A stretch of 64,000 bases of DNA from Agromyces mariniharenae (GCF_008122505.1 NZ_VSSB01000001.1:604891-668890); one strand, 5' to 3'; numbered from the stretch's first letter, positions 33,872 to 43,125 are shown. Translations and numbers: made by a program. The notes: generated by a model not told the origin, from the letters alone.

Positions 33872-35875
33872 TCATCGTTCGAGCACCAGCGCCCAGTCCC
33901 ACGCGTCGAGGCGCACGCCGTCGACCCGCTCGCCCGTGATCGCGTCGACGCCCGCGACGGGCACGTCGACCGGGTCGCCGCCGTGGTTGATCACCGTGAC
34001 GAGGTCGCCGCGTCGCGCTCCCTCGACGTGCTCGGGCAGTCCGGCGACGACCGGCGCCACGCCGGCGTCGGCGAGCACGTGGTCGACCACGGACTGCACG
34101 CCGTCCTCGTCGGGGACCGTGCCGAGGTAGCGCGCGATGCCGCGGCCGCCGGCGCGCCGGGTGAGCGCCGGATGCCCCGCCAGGCGTCCGCTCGTGAAGG
34201 CGGCCTCGACCGCCGCATCCGCTCCCTCGATCAGGTGCAGCTCCTCGGCGACGAGCGTGCCGACGAGCTCGGCGCCGCCCGCGAGCCCGGAGCCGGCGAA
34301 GCGCGCCTCCCGCTCGCCCGGGGCGTCGGGCGCGGCATCCGTCGGGACGAGCGCACCGAAGTCCTCGAGGCGCACGCCGAGGAGCGGCCCCAGCTGCGTG
34401 AGGAACCCGCCGTCGCGGAACCGGTCGTCGGCGTCGACCACGTCGGTGAACGGGCCGGCGAGCAGGTGGCCGCCGCCCTCGACGAACGTGCGAAGCGCCG
34501 CGGCGCCCTCGTCGCGCAGCAGGTAGGCGAGCGGAGCGATCGCGAGCGCGTACCGGTGGTCGACCCGCTCGGGCGCGATGAGATCGACCTGCACGTGGCG
34601 GCGGTGCAGCGCGCGATACCAGCGCTGCACGACGGCGAGGTAGTCGAGCGCGTTCTGCGGGTGGTCGGTGCCCTCCACGGCCCACCAGTTCTCCCAGTCG
34701 AACACGAGGGCCACGCGGGCGTCGCGGGGTCCGGCGGGCAGGGCCGGCAGGGCAGCCAGCTGCTCGCCGAGCGCGACCACCTCGCGCCACGTGCGCGTAT
34801 CGGTGCCGGCGTGCGGCAGCAGCGCCGAGTGGAACTTCTCGGCGCCCGAGCGCGACTGCCGCCACTGGAAGAACAGGATGCCGTCGGCACCGCGGCCGAT
34901 CGCCTGCGCGCTGAGCGCCGCCATCTGGCCGGGCGCCTTCGGGGCGTTCCACGGGCGCCAGTTCACCGCATTGGTCGCCTGCTCCATGAGGATCCACGGC
35001 ACCTCGGGCTTCAGCGAGCGCACGAGGTCGCGCTGGAACGCCGCGGCGCGGAACGACTCGGGGTCGTTGGGGTCGGGGTAGGCGTCGTCGCTCACGAGGT
35101 CGACGTGCTCGGCCCACTTCGCGTAGTCGGCGGGCTTGAACGGGCCCATGAAGTTCGTGGTGATCGGCTGGGTCGCGCCCGCCGCGCGGATGAGGTCGCG
35201 CTCCATGAGGTAGCACTCGAGCAGCATGTCGCTCGTGAACCGGCGGTAGTCGAGCATCTGCGTCGGGTTCGGGCTGTAGGGCGCCTTGCGCGGCGGGAAC
35301 ACCTCCTCGAACGACGCGTAGCGCTGCGACCAGAAGTTCGTGCCCCAGGCCGCGTTGAGCGCGTCGATCGTGCCGTAGCGGGCGGCCAGCCAGCGCCGGA
35401 ACGCGTCGCGCGCGGCATCCGAGAAGTCCATGTTCAGGTGACAGCCGTACTCGTTGTTCACGTGCCACATGACGACGGCCGGATGCTGCGCGTACCGCCC
35501 CGCGAGTGCGGCCACGAGCTCGCCGGCGAGCCGCCGGTAGACGGGCGACGAGGGCGCGAACTGCTGCCGGCTGCCCGGCCAGTACGTGGCGCCGTTCTCG
35601 TCCTGCGGCAGCATCTCGGGATAGGCGGCCGTCGCCCACGGCGGCGGCGACGCGGTGGCCGTCGCAAGGTCGACCGCGATGCCGCCCTCGTGCAGCAGGT
35701 CGATCACGCGGTCGAGCCAGTCGAAGTCGAACTCCCCCTCGCGCGGCTGGATGCGCGACCACGAGAAGATGCCGAGGCTCACCATCGTGACGCCCGCCTC
35801 GCGCATGCGCGCGACGTCGTCGGGCCAGATGTCCTCTGGCCACTGGTCGGGGTTGTAGTCGGCGCCGTAGTGCAC
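33872..35875 (-). CDS. GH42 beta-galactosidase
   Basis: 667-aa cytosolic glycoside hydrolase family 42 enzyme. It starts MHYGADYNPDQWPEDIWPDD, a near-invariant GH42 opening, from a GTG codon with GGAGG 7 bp upstream. The acid/base is Glu142 in WHVNNEYGCH and the nucleophile is Glu298 in WILMEQATNAVNWR. A trimerisation/amidotransferase-like domain (RVALVFDWENWWAVEG) and a C-terminal beta domain follow. It hydrolyses terminal beta-galactosides of short oligosaccharides. It is first in an operon with ThuA-like protein and glycerate kinase and is divergent from an ABC importer that may supply it. Confidence 0.95.
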   Translation of the reverse strand: MHYGADYNPDQWPEDIWPDDVARMREAGVTMVSLGIFSWSRIQPREGEFDFDWLDRVIDLLHEGGIAVDLATATASPPPWATAAYPEMLPQDENGATYWPGSRQQFAPSSPVYRRLAGELVAALAGRYAQHPAVVMWHVNNEYGCHLNMDFSDAARDAFRRWLAARYGTIDALNAAWGTNFWSQRYASFEEVFPPRKAPYSPNPTQMLDYRRFTSDMLLECYLMERDLIRAAGATQPITTNFMGPFKPADYAKWAEHVDLVSDDAYPDPNDPESFRAAAFQRDLVRSLKPEVPWILMEQATNAVNWRPWNAPKAPGQMAALSAQAIGRGADGILFFQWRQSRSGAEKFHSALLPHAGTDTRTWREVVALGEQLAALPALPAGPRDARVALVFDWENWWAVEGTDHPQNALDYLAVVQRWYRALHRRHVQVDLIAPERVDHRYALAIAPLAYLLRDEGAAALRTFVEGGGHLLAGPFTDVVDADDRFRDGGFLTQLGPLLGVRLEDFGALVPTDAAPDAPGEREARFAGSGLAGGAELVGTLVAEELHLIEGADAAVEAAFTSGRLAGHPALTRRAGGRGIARYLGTVPDEDGVQSVVDHVLADAGVAPVVAGLPEHVEGARRGDLVTVINHGGDPVDVPVAGVDAITGERVDGVRLDAWDWALVLER

Positions 35876-35958
35876 GGGTGATCCTCCATCGGGTGGGTGC
35901 CGGGAGCGGCGCCCGGCCGGGTGGTCCTTCGTCGGACGCGACCTGCGTCGAGCGACGC

Positions 35959-35981
35959 TTGGAAAGCGTATTCCTATCGTA
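35959..35981 (-). promoter_or_regulatory. Operator abutting the -10 of the GH42 operon
   Basis: TTGGAAAGCGTATTCCT (35959-35975) is an imperfect LacI-type palindrome. On the minus strand it directly follows a TACGAT -10 hexamer (35976-35981). The same arrangement, with core GGAAAGCG, occurs at 57826-57849 and 61716-61739. No regulator gene is adjacent. Confidence 0.55.
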
Positions 35982-36089
35982 TCCGCAGCATCCGACGGTG
36001 GCCACGGTCGACGCCGGCCTGCCGATGAGACGATTCAACGCCCCGGCAGCCGACTCGCTCGAACCGAGGACCGACGGGACAACCGCGAC

Positions 36090-36153
36090 CGTCGAAATGT
36101 CCATGTCGCCGAACCGATCCGCTATGGGGAGCGCCCCGTCGGCGGCGTAGCGT
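36090..36153 (+). promoter_or_regulatory. AraC-type site module and promoter of the 36-kb importer operon
   Basis: CGTCGAAATGTCCATG (36090-36105) is followed 42 bp later by a TAGCGT -10-like hexamer (36148-36153) within GCGGCGTAGCGT. The half-site GTCCATG recurs as CGCTATG 21 bp downstream (36120-36126), the spacing of AraC-family half-sites. The same module, with the same spacings, precedes the DUF5107 operon at 43145-43208. The rest of the 319-bp gap 35876-36194 shows no gene. Confidence 0.65.
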
Positions 36154-36194
36154 CGCTTCCCGCACCGCATCTCCAAGTGCAAAGGAGCATCCCC

Positions 36195-37517
36195 ATGCCA
36201 CAGCGTGCCCACCGGCGCCTCCGGACCTCCGCGATCCTCGCGGGTGCCGTCGTCGCCACCCTCGCCCTCGCCTCGTGCTCGAGCGGCGAGACCCCCTCTG
36301 CGGACGGACCCGTGGAGCTCACCTTCCAGTCCTGGGTCCCGAACATCGACCAGGCCGTCGACGCCTTCAACGAGGCCCACGACGACATCCACGTCACGCT
36401 CGAGACGATCACCGCGGGCCCCGACGGCGGCTACGCGAAGATGCTCTCGGCCGTGCAGGCGGGTGATCCCGCGGATGTCGCGCAGGTCGGCTACGACGCC
36501 GTCCCCGACTTCCTCGTGAACGACGCACTCGAGGACATCACCGAGTACGTCGCCGACGACGCCGACCGCTTCACCGAGTGGCAGTGGGAGACGGGCGTGT
36601 TCGACGACCGGGTCTACTCGATCCCGCAGGCGTCGGGACCGCTCGGCCAGTTCTACCGCAAGGACATCTTCGACTCGCTCGGCCTCGCCGCGCCCACCAC
36701 GTGGGAGGAGTACTACGCGGCGGCGAAGGCCATCCGCGCCTCCGATCCCAACCGCTACATCGCGGCGTTCGCGTTCAACCAGGCCCCGTGGCTCATCGGC
36801 CTCTCCCAGCAGGGCGGCGGCGAGTGGTTCTCGACCGAGGGTGACGCGTGGAACGTCGCCATCGACGACGAGGCGACGCTCGAGGTCGCCGAGTTCTGGC
36901 AGCGACTCATCGACGAGGACCTCGTGAAGATCGAGGCCGATTTCTCGAGCGAGTGGAACGCCGACATCCAGAACGGCAACGTCGCCTCGTGGATCTCGGG
37001 CTCGTGGGCCGACGCGATCGTGCGCGGCACGGCTCCCGACACCGCGGGCAGCTGGGCCGTCGCCCCGATGCCGCAGTGGTCCGACGGCGAGACCGTGTCC
37101 GCCACCTGGGCCGGCGGCTCGGCGAACGTCGTGCTCAAGGGCTCGAAGCACCCGGAGGAGGCGGCCGAGTTCGCGCTCTGGCTGAACAGCGAGCCAGAGA
37201 GCGTGAGCATCCTCACGAGCGTCGGCGCCGGATGGCCCGCGATCACCGACCTCGAGTCCATCCCCAGCCTGCAGGACGACCCCGAGGTCTTCGCCTTCTA
37301 TGGGGGCCAGGACATCTGGGACGTGTTCGCCGAGTCGGATGCCGCGGTCGCCGCGACCTGGAAGTGGCCCCCGCTCTCGCAGACGCTGTTCGCCTCGCTC
37401 ACCGACAACGTGAAGGCGGCCGTCGAGGCCGGCACGCCGCTCACCGAGGCGTACGTCGCGACGCAGGCGGACTTCGTCGCCGCACTCGAGGACAAGGGCA
37501 TCTCGGTCGCCGAGTGA
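36195..37517 (+). CDS. Extracellular sugar-binding lipoprotein (AraC-module importer)
   Basis: 440-aa family-1 solute-binding protein. The lipoprotein signal ends LASC with lipidated Cys28. The mature start VELTFQSWVPNIDQAVDAFNEAHDDIHVTLETI and PADVAQVGYDAVPDFLVND are typical of carbohydrate receptors. AAAGGAG (36181-36187) lies 7 bp before the ATG. It is followed after 110 bp by two permeases. It shares its promoter module with the DUF5107/GH35 operon, so it likely imports the glycan processed there, and possibly also the substrate of the divergent GH42. Confidence 0.92.
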   Translation: MPQRAHRRLRTSAILAGAVVATLALASCSSGETPSADGPVELTFQSWVPNIDQAVDAFNEAHDDIHVTLETITAGPDGGYAKMLSAVQAGDPADVAQVGYDAVPDFLVNDALEDITEYVADDADRFTEWQWETGVFDDRVYSIPQASGPLGQFYRKDIFDSLGLAAPTTWEEYYAAAKAIRASDPNRYIAAFAFNQAPWLIGLSQQGGGEWFSTEGDAWNVAIDDEATLEVAEFWQRLIDEDLVKIEADFSSEWNADIQNGNVASWISGSWADAIVRGTAPDTAGSWAVAPMPQWSDGETVSATWAGGSANVVLKGSKHPEEAAEFALWLNSEPESVSILTSVGAGWPAITDLESIPSLQDDPEVFAFYGGQDIWDVFAESDAAVAATWKWPPLSQTLFASLTDNVKAAVEAGTPLTEAYVATQADFVAALEDKGISVAE

Positions 37518-37627
37518 GCCCGCGGGCGGCCCGGCTCACGCCGGGCCGCCCGTCGCCGTCACCCGACCACCACGCCGCGCCTCACCCGCGTCCGGCATCC
37601 GATCGTCCATCTCCGAGGAGTCCCACC

Positions 37628-38551
37628 GTGACCGCCAGCACGCTCACCCCCGTTCGACGCAGCAGATCGCGCCCGCCTGCCGCGCTGTGGGTGCTGCTCG
37701 TGCCGTTCCTCGTCATGTTCGCGCTGTTCTTCGTCGCCCCGATCGTCTTCGCCGTCGTGGACAGCCTCTTCGCGCAGAAGTCGAGCGGACTCGGGCTCAC
37801 CGCTCCCACCCGCGAGTTCGTGTTCATGGACAACTACGTCGCGGCGCTCTCGAGCCCCGCGTTCCTCGCGAGCCTCGGCCGGCTCGTCGCGTTCTCGGCC
37901 ATCGAGGTGCCGTTGATGGTGGTCACCGCCCTCGCCCTCGCACTCCTGCTCGGAGCCGCCGCCGCCCGATTCCCCCGCCTCTTCCGGGTCACCTACTTCA
38001 TGCCCTACGGCGTTCCCGGCGTGATCGCGGCGCTGCTCTGGGGCTTCCTCTACATCCCCGCGACGAGCCCGGTGCTCCAGCTCCTCGGAGCGGTGGGGAT
38101 CCACGCGAACCCGCTGTCGAGCGACGCCGTGCTGTTCGCCATCGCGAACATCGCGCTCTGGGGATTCGCGGGCTACAACATGCTCATCCTCATCGCGGCG
38201 CTCGACGCGATCCCGTCCGACCTCTACGAAGCGGCCCGCCTCGACGGCGCCGGGGAATGGCGCGTGATCTGGCACATCAAGCTGCCGCTCATCCGACCGT
38301 CGATCGTGCTCATCACGCTGTTCACGATCATCGGCACCCTCCAGCTGTTCGTCGAGCCGCTGGTGCTGCGCCCGCTCACGACCGCGATCAGCTCCGATTA
38401 CACGCCGAACCTCGCCGCCTACAACCAGGCGTTCACGCAGGGGAACCCGAACCTCGCGGCCGCGATGGCGGTCATCGTGGCGCTGCTCGCGTTCGCGTTC
38501 TCGGCCCTGTTCCTGCGCATCGTCAACCGGAAGGGGAACCGCGCATGGTGA
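37628..38551 (+). CDS. ABC sugar importer permease 1 (AraC-module importer)
   Basis: 307-aa MalF-type permease with six helices (LWVLLVPFLVMFALFFVAPIVFAVV first). The coupling loop reads EAARLDGAGEWRVIWHIKLPLIRP. The start is GTG at 37628, supported by GAGGAG 7 bp upstream. The long gap after the binding protein suggests differential expression. Its 3' end overlaps the next permease by 7 bp. Confidence 0.92.
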   Translation: MTASTLTPVRRSRSRPPAALWVLLVPFLVMFALFFVAPIVFAVVDSLFAQKSSGLGLTAPTREFVFMDNYVAALSSPAFLASLGRLVAFSAIEVPLMVVTALALALLLGAAAARFPRLFRVTYFMPYGVPGVIAALLWGFLYIPATSPVLQLLGAVGIHANPLSSDAVLFAIANIALWGFAGYNMLILIAALDAIPSDLYEAARLDGAGEWRVIWHIKLPLIRPSIVLITLFTIIGTLQLFVEPLVLRPLTTAISSDYTPNLAAYNQAFTQGNPNLAAAMAVIVALLAFAFSALFLRIVNRKGNRAW

Positions 38552-39480
38552 CGACCGAAGCGCCCGCCCGGCCCGGGACGCGACCCCCTCGCGCGAGCGT
38601 CTCCGCACCGGGCGCGCGCGCCCCGCGCACGCCCCGTCCGGGCGGCGTCGCCGGCGCCGTGCTCGTCAACGCGGCCCTCGTCGTGGCCTCGGTCTACTTC
38701 CTGCTGCCCATCGCCTGGGTGCTCATTGCAGCGACCAAGTCGCCCGGCGACCTGTACTCGACGTTCGGCCTCTGGTTCTCCGACAGTCCGCAGGCGTGGG
38801 AGAACCTGGTCGCCCTGTTCACGCAGGACGGCGGCGCGTTCTCGATCTGGATCCTGAACAGCATCCTGTACTCCGGAGTGGGAGCGCTCGTCGCGACGGT
38901 CATCTCCGCGGGTGCGGGGTACGCGTTCGCCAAGTACGACTTCCCGGCCAAGGAGGCCCTGTTCTGGACGATCCTCGGCGGGGTGCTCGTGCCCGCCACC
39001 GTGATCGCGCTGCCGCTCTACTTCCTGCTGAACGCGGTCGGCCTCACGGGCTCGTACTGGAGCGTGCTGCTGCCCTGCATGGTCAGTCCGTTCGGCGTGT
39101 ACCTCGCGCGCATCCACGCGAACGCGTCGGTGCCCGACGAGGTGATCGAGGCGGCGCGCATCGACGGAGCCGGCGACCTGCGCATCTTCGGCTCGATCGC
39201 GACCCGCATGATGACACCCGCGATCGTGACGATCTTCCTGTTCCAGTTCGTGACGATCTGGAACAACTACCTGCTGCCGCTCGTCATGCTCAACGACCCG
39301 AAGCGGTTCCCGATCACGCTCGGCCTGACGCTCTGGAACTCGCAGACGCAGCGCGATCCGGCGTTCACGACGCTGGTGGTGACCGGCTCGGCCGTCTCGG
39401 TGATCCTGCTCGTCGTGCTCATGGTGTCGCTCCAGCGCTTCTGGAAGGCCGACCTCACGGCGGGGGCCACCAAGGGCTGA
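38545..39480 (+). CDS. ABC sugar importer permease 2 (AraC-module importer)
   Basis: 311-aa MalG-type permease overlapping the previous gene by 7 bp (ATGGTGA). The first helix is LVNAALVVASVYFLLPIAWVLIAA. The coupling loop EAARIDGAGDLRIFGSIATRMMTP lacks the usual LP pair at its end. AAGGGG upstream of the ATG is the ribosome-binding site. It completes the importer; again no ATPase gene is present. Confidence 0.92.
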   Translation: MVTTEAPARPGTRPPRASVSAPGARAPRTPRPGGVAGAVLVNAALVVASVYFLLPIAWVLIAATKSPGDLYSTFGLWFSDSPQAWENLVALFTQDGGAFSIWILNSILYSGVGALVATVISAGAGYAFAKYDFPAKEALFWTILGGVLVPATVIALPLYFLLNAVGLTGSYWSVLLPCMVSPFGVYLARIHANASVPDEVIEAARIDGAGDLRIFGSIATRMMTPAIVTIFLFQFVTIWNNYLLPLVMLNDPKRFPITLGLTLWNSQTQRDPAFTTLVVTGSAVSVILLVVLMVSLQRFWKADLTAGATKG

Positions 39481-39481
39481 C

Positions 39482-39507
39482 CGGATGCCGCGCCGCCGCG
39501 GCATCCG
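39482..39507. terminator. Bidirectional hairpin between importer and esterase genes
   Basis: CGGATGCCGCG (39482-39492) and CGCGGCATCCG (39497-39507) form a perfect 11-bp stem with a 4-nt loop. It lies between two convergent genes, directly after the permease stop and just before the esterase stop. It is well placed to end both transcripts. Confidence 0.8.
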
Positions 39508-39513
39508 CCCGGC

Positions 39514-40476
39514 TCAGCCGAGGACCCGACGCACCCACGCCTCGCGCGTCGCGACCGCGGTGCGCGAGACGGCGGCGTCGGGCACCACGTTCTGGAACCC
39601 GTGGAAGCCGCCTGGCCACACGTGCAGCTCCGCGCTGCCGCCCGCGGCCCAGATGCCGCTCGCATAGGCGACGACCTCGTCGCGGAACACCTCGGCGCCG
39701 CCCACCTCGAGGTACGCCGGCGGGAGGCCCGAGAGGTCGGCCATTCGCGCAGGAGCCGAGTAGGACGAGACGTCGTCGGTGCCACGGCGATCGCCGAGGA
39801 GGGCGGTCCAGCCGGTGACGTCGCTCGTGCGATCCCAGATGCCGACGCCGTCGACCTGCTGCGCCGAGACCGTCGCGACGCGGTCGTCGAGCATGGGCCA
39901 CATGAGCAGCTGCGCCAGCGGCATCCGCCCGCCCCGGTCGCGCGCGAGCAGCGTCGTGCCCGCGCTGAGCCCGCCGCCCGCGCTCGGCCCGCCGATGATC
40001 ACACGCGCCGGATCGAAGCCGAGCTCGTCGGCGTGGTCGGTGAACCAGGCCCACCCGGCGTAGGCGTCCTCGAGCGGAGCCGGGTCGGGCGCGTCGGGGG
40101 CGAGGCGGTACTCCACGGCCGCCACGACGGCGTCGACCTCGAGCACGAGGTCGACGAGCATGGCGCCGAGCGACCACCGCGTGCCGGCGACCATGCCGCC
40201 GCCGTGCACGAGGTACGCGCCCGGATGCCCCGCGCCCTCGTGGTCCGTCCGGCGCAGCACCGAGACCGTGACCTCCGTGCCGTCGGCGCTCGCCACGACG
40301 TGGTCGCTCACCTCCACCGGCCGCCCCGCGATCACATCCGCGATCGGCGGCGGCGACGCGAGCGCCGCGCGGAACTCGGCGATCCCGTCGGGCTCGAGCG
40401 TCGTGAAGAAGGGCGGCAGCCCGGCGAGCGCGGGCTCGAGCTCGGGATCGAACCACGGGCGGGCGGATGCGGTCAT
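39514..40476 (-). CDS. Alpha/beta-hydrolase esterase (HSL/acetyl-esterase family)
   Basis: 320-aa cytosolic esterase of the hormone-sensitive-lipase family. The oxyanion motif is HGGG (residues 91-94, VHGGGMVAG). The nucleophile is Ser165 in GGPSAGGGL. The acid is in EVFRDEVVAY and the catalytic His in GGFHGFQNV. GGAGGAT precedes the ATG at 40476. It would hydrolyse short acyl esters, perhaps acetyl groups left on imported oligosaccharides. It lies 31 bp downstream of the flavoprotein gene and may be co-transcribed with it. Confidence 0.88.
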   Translation of the reverse strand: MTASARPWFDPELEPALAGLPPFFTTLEPDGIAEFRAALASPPPIADVIAGRPVEVSDHVVASADGTEVTVSVLRRTDHEGAGHPGAYLVHGGGMVAGTRWSLGAMLVDLVLEVDAVVAAVEYRLAPDAPDPAPLEDAYAGWAWFTDHADELGFDPARVIIGGPSAGGGLSAGTTLLARDRGGRMPLAQLLMWPMLDDRVATVSAQQVDGVGIWDRTSDVTGWTALLGDRRGTDDVSSYSAPARMADLSGLPPAYLEVGGAEVFRDEVVAYASGIWAAGGSAELHVWPGGFHGFQNVVPDAAVSRTAVATREAWVRRVLG

Positions 40477-40507
40477 CTCGATCCTCCGGTGCGGGCGGGT
40501 TCGACGG

Positions 40508-42145
40508 TCATGCGGTTGCCTCGGTGCGCAGCGCGAGGTACTGGTGCACGAACGCGATCGCCATGCCGCCCTCGCCGACGCCGGCGGCGACTCGCTTCAC
40601 CGAGCCCGAGCGCACGTCGCCCACCGCGAAGATCCCGGGCGTGCTCGTCTCGAGTGCGAACGGACGACGGTCGGCGGTCCACTCCGCGGTGGCCGCGGCA
40701 TCCGCGCCGGTGAGGATGAAGCCGTGCTGGTCGCGGGCGATGTCGTGCGGCAGCCAGTTCGTGACGGCGTCGGCGCCGATCATCACGAACACCACGGTGA
40801 AGTCCCGCCGCGAGACGGTGCCGGTGGTCCGATCGATGACGTCGACCCCATCGAGGGTGCGTTCGCCGTGCAGGTCGACGACCTCGCTGCGGGTCTCGAC
40901 GCGGATGCCCGCGTTGCCGGCGATCTGGTCGATGAGGTACCGCGACATGCTCGCCTCGAGCGACGGCCCGCGCACGAGCATCGTGACCGACCGGGCGTGC
41001 CGCGAGAAGAAGACCGCGGCCTGGCCGGCCGAGTTGCCCGCCCCGATGATGGCGACGTCCACGGCCTTGGCGATGGCCGAGTCGCTGCGGGCCGCCCCGT
41101 AGTAGACGCCGTTGCCGAGGAATCGATCGACCGCGGGCACGGGCAGGGTGCGCCACTCGACGCCGGTCGCAGCGATGACGACGGGCGCGCGCAGGGTCTC
41201 GCCGCCGTCGAGCACGACCTCGTGCAGGTCGCCGTGCGGGCGGATCGCCGCGACGGTGCGGGTCACGACGATCTCGGCGCCGAGCCGCTTCGCCTGCTTC
41301 AGGGCGCGGCTGGCGAGCTCGTCGCCCGAGATGCCGAACGGGAAGCCGGTGTAATTCTCGATGCGCGTCGACGTGCCGGCCTGTCCGCCGGGCGCGAGCG
41401 ACTCGATGACCACGGTGCGCAGGCCCTCGGCCGCGCCGTTGACCGCCGCGGTGAGCCCGGCCGGGCCGGCGCCGAGGATGACGACGTCGTACTCCCTCGC
41501 CGCCGGCTCGACGTCGAGCCCCGCAGCGACCGCCACGTCGCGCATCGACGGCGCGACGAACCGCGAGCCGTCGGCGCGCTCCAGGATCGGGTACGCCTGA
41601 CCCGGGACGGGAGCGTCGAGGGTCACCCGCTCGAACGCCACCTGGTTGCGCGTCAGGAACGTGGCGACCTGGTGCGTCCCCGCGTCGAGCCGAGGGCCGA
41701 TGAGCCGCAGGTCGGTCTCGGGCTGTTCGGCGGCGAGCTCCTGCAGCGAGTCGAGGTAGCGGCGCGCGAGCTCCGCGACGCGCGCCGGGATGGACGGCGC
41801 CATCGCCGCCAGCGTGTAGAACGCCGTCACGTCGAGCTTCAGGATGCGGGATGCCCCGGCCGCGCGCCCCGACGCCGGGAACGGAGTGCTGAGCGTCATC
41901 GGCACCTCGCCGAAGAAGCGACCGGGCATCCGCACGCCGATCACGCGCTCCTCGCCGTTCACCACCTTCGTGATCTCGGCGCCGCCCTCGACCACGACGA
42001 ACAGCGCGCGCTCGTCGCCCTCGTGCGCGAAGTACTCCCCCGGCACGAGGTGGATGTCCTCGACCGAGGCCGCGAGGTACTCGAGCACCTCCTGCGGCAG
42101 CGGTGCGAAGATGCGGATGCCGCGGAGCTCGTCGACGGTGATCAT
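40508..42145 (-). CDS. Cyclic-nucleotide-sensor/thioredoxin-reductase-like fusion flavoprotein
   Basis: 545-aa fusion. Residues ~10-125 form a CRP-type cyclic-nucleotide-binding domain (PGEYFAHEGDERALFVVVEGGAEITK, RFFGE). Residues ~145-205 are a short thioredoxin-fold-like linker without CxxC. Residues ~218-545 are a thioredoxin-reductase-like FAD/NAD(P)H domain: GAGPAG 225-230, GGQAGTSTRIENYTGFP, GAGNSAG 368-374 and TPGIFAVGDVRSGSVKR. The redox-active CxxC of true thioredoxin reductases is replaced: the site reads YYGAARSD (348-355). The protein contains no cysteine at all. It cannot reduce thioredoxin by the normal route and is more likely a ligand-gated NAD(P)H oxidase/ferredoxin-reductase-like enzyme. 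The partner is unknown. Confidence 0.88.
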   Translation of the reverse strand: MITVDELRGIRIFAPLPQEVLEYLAASVEDIHLVPGEYFAHEGDERALFVVVEGGAEITKVVNGEERVIGVRMPGRFFGEVPMTLSTPFPASGRAAGASRILKLDVTAFYTLAAMAPSIPARVAELARRYLDSLQELAAEQPETDLRLIGPRLDAGTHQVATFLTRNQVAFERVTLDAPVPGQAYPILERADGSRFVAPSMRDVAVAAGLDVEPAAREYDVVILGAGPAGLTAAVNGAAEGLRTVVIESLAPGGQAGTSTRIENYTGFPFGISGDELASRALKQAKRLGAEIVVTRTVAAIRPHGDLHEVVLDGGETLRAPVVIAATGVEWRTLPVPAVDRFLGNGVYYGAARSDSAIAKAVDVAIIGAGNSAGQAAVFFSRHARSVTMLVRGPSLEASMSRYLIDQIAGNAGIRVETRSEVVDLHGERTLDGVDVIDRTTGTVSRRDFTVVFVMIGADAVTNWLPHDIARDQHGFILTGADAAATAEWTADRRPFALETSTPGIFAVGDVRSGSVKRVAAGVGEGGMAIAFVHQYLALRTEATA

Positions 42146-42201
42146 GCGCGCCCGCCGGTGGAGAGGTGGCTCGTCGAGGCATCCGCGGTTCGCACCCTGT
42201 G

Positions 42202-42230
42202 AACGTATCCGCGGCGGGTGGCGGGGTCAA
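42202..42230 (-). promoter_or_regulatory. Promoter of the flavoprotein-esterase operon
   Basis: Minus-strand TTGACC (42225-42230) and TACGTT (42202-42207) are separated by exactly 17 bp. The predicted start lies about 50 bp before the ATG at 42145. The 116-bp gap shows no gene. Confidence 0.65.
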
Positions 42231-42261
42231 CGATGGGCGTGACCCCAGTCCGCGCGCCGGA

Positions 42262-43125
42262 TCAGCCCTTGCGCTGCACGCGGTAGTCGCTGGGACTCAT
42301 GCCGTGCACCCGGCTGAACTGCCGCGAGAAGTAGAACGGATCGGCGTAGCCGACCTCGCGGCCGACCTCGGAGACGTGCAGGTCGGTGGTGTCGAGGAGC
42401 CGTCGCGCCCGCGCCATCTTGAGCCCCGTGTGGTATGCGAGCACGCCCCCGCCCGTGGCCTCCCGGAAGAGGGCGCCGAGGTGCGAGGTCGAGACGCCGA
42501 CGAGCCGTGCGAGGTCGGACACCCGGATGGCGCCGTCGACGCGCTCCTCGAGGTAGCGCATCGCCCGTTCGAGCGGCTCCCCCTGCTCGGGGAGCCGGCG
42601 ATCGACGGCGAGCTGCGTCATCAGTCGCCACGCGATGCCCGCCGTGGCGAGGAGTCGCGCCGGGGACTGGTCGCGCTCGAGCGCCGACACGATCTCGTCG
42701 AGGAGCACGGTCACCCGGTCGACGGCGCGTAGCGAGACGAGCGGCCGGTCGGCGTCGACGCCGATCGCACTCCAGAGGTCGGCGAGGTCGCTGCCACGCA
42801 CGTGGCACCACCAGATCGTCCATGGCTCGTCGTCATCGGCACCGTAGGAGTGCGGCACGCGCGGCGGGATGAGCACGGCGGTCGACGGGGTGACCCGGAC
42901 CCGGGTCCCGGCGACGTCGACCCAGCCACCGCCGGCGACGCACACGATGACGATGGCCTCCTCGGCACCACCGGGTCGGATGCGGAGATGCCGGTAGGCG
43001 CGCGGGAACCATCCGGCATCCGTGACCACGAGCCGACGGGTCACCGGGCGAGTCAGGGCCTCGGCGACCGCCGGACGCGGGACGACGGTCAGCCGCTGGT
43101 TCGCGAACCCTTCTCGGCGTTCCAT
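42262..43125 (-). CDS. AraC-family regulator
   Basis: 287-aa activator. The N-terminal cupin-like sugar-binding domain (~30-120) has AIVIVCVAGGGWVDVAGTRVRVTPSTAVLIPPRVPHSYGADDDEPWTIWWCHV, a typical arabinose-binding-type jelly roll. The C-terminal double helix-turn-helix is RVSDLARLVGVSTSHLGALFREATG and LLDTTDLHVSEVGREVGYADPFYFSRQFSRVHGMSPSDYR. The start ATG at 43125 abuts a perfect palindrome. It is divergent from the DUF5107-GH35 operon. A site module found both there and 7 kb away, at the importer, has AraC-like 21-bp half-site spacing, so it likely activates both. Confidence 0.93.
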   Translation of the reverse strand: MERREGFANQRLTVVPRPAVAEALTRPVTRRLVVTDAGWFPRAYRHLRIRPGGAEEAIVIVCVAGGGWVDVAGTRVRVTPSTAVLIPPRVPHSYGADDDEPWTIWWCHVRGSDLADLWSAIGVDADRPLVSLRAVDRVTVLLDEIVSALERDQSPARLLATAGIAWRLMTQLAVDRRLPEQGEPLERAMRYLEERVDGAIRVSDLARLVGVSTSHLGALFREATGGGVLAYHTGLKMARARRLLDTTDLHVSEVGREVGYADPFYFSRQFSRVHGMSPSDYRVQRKG

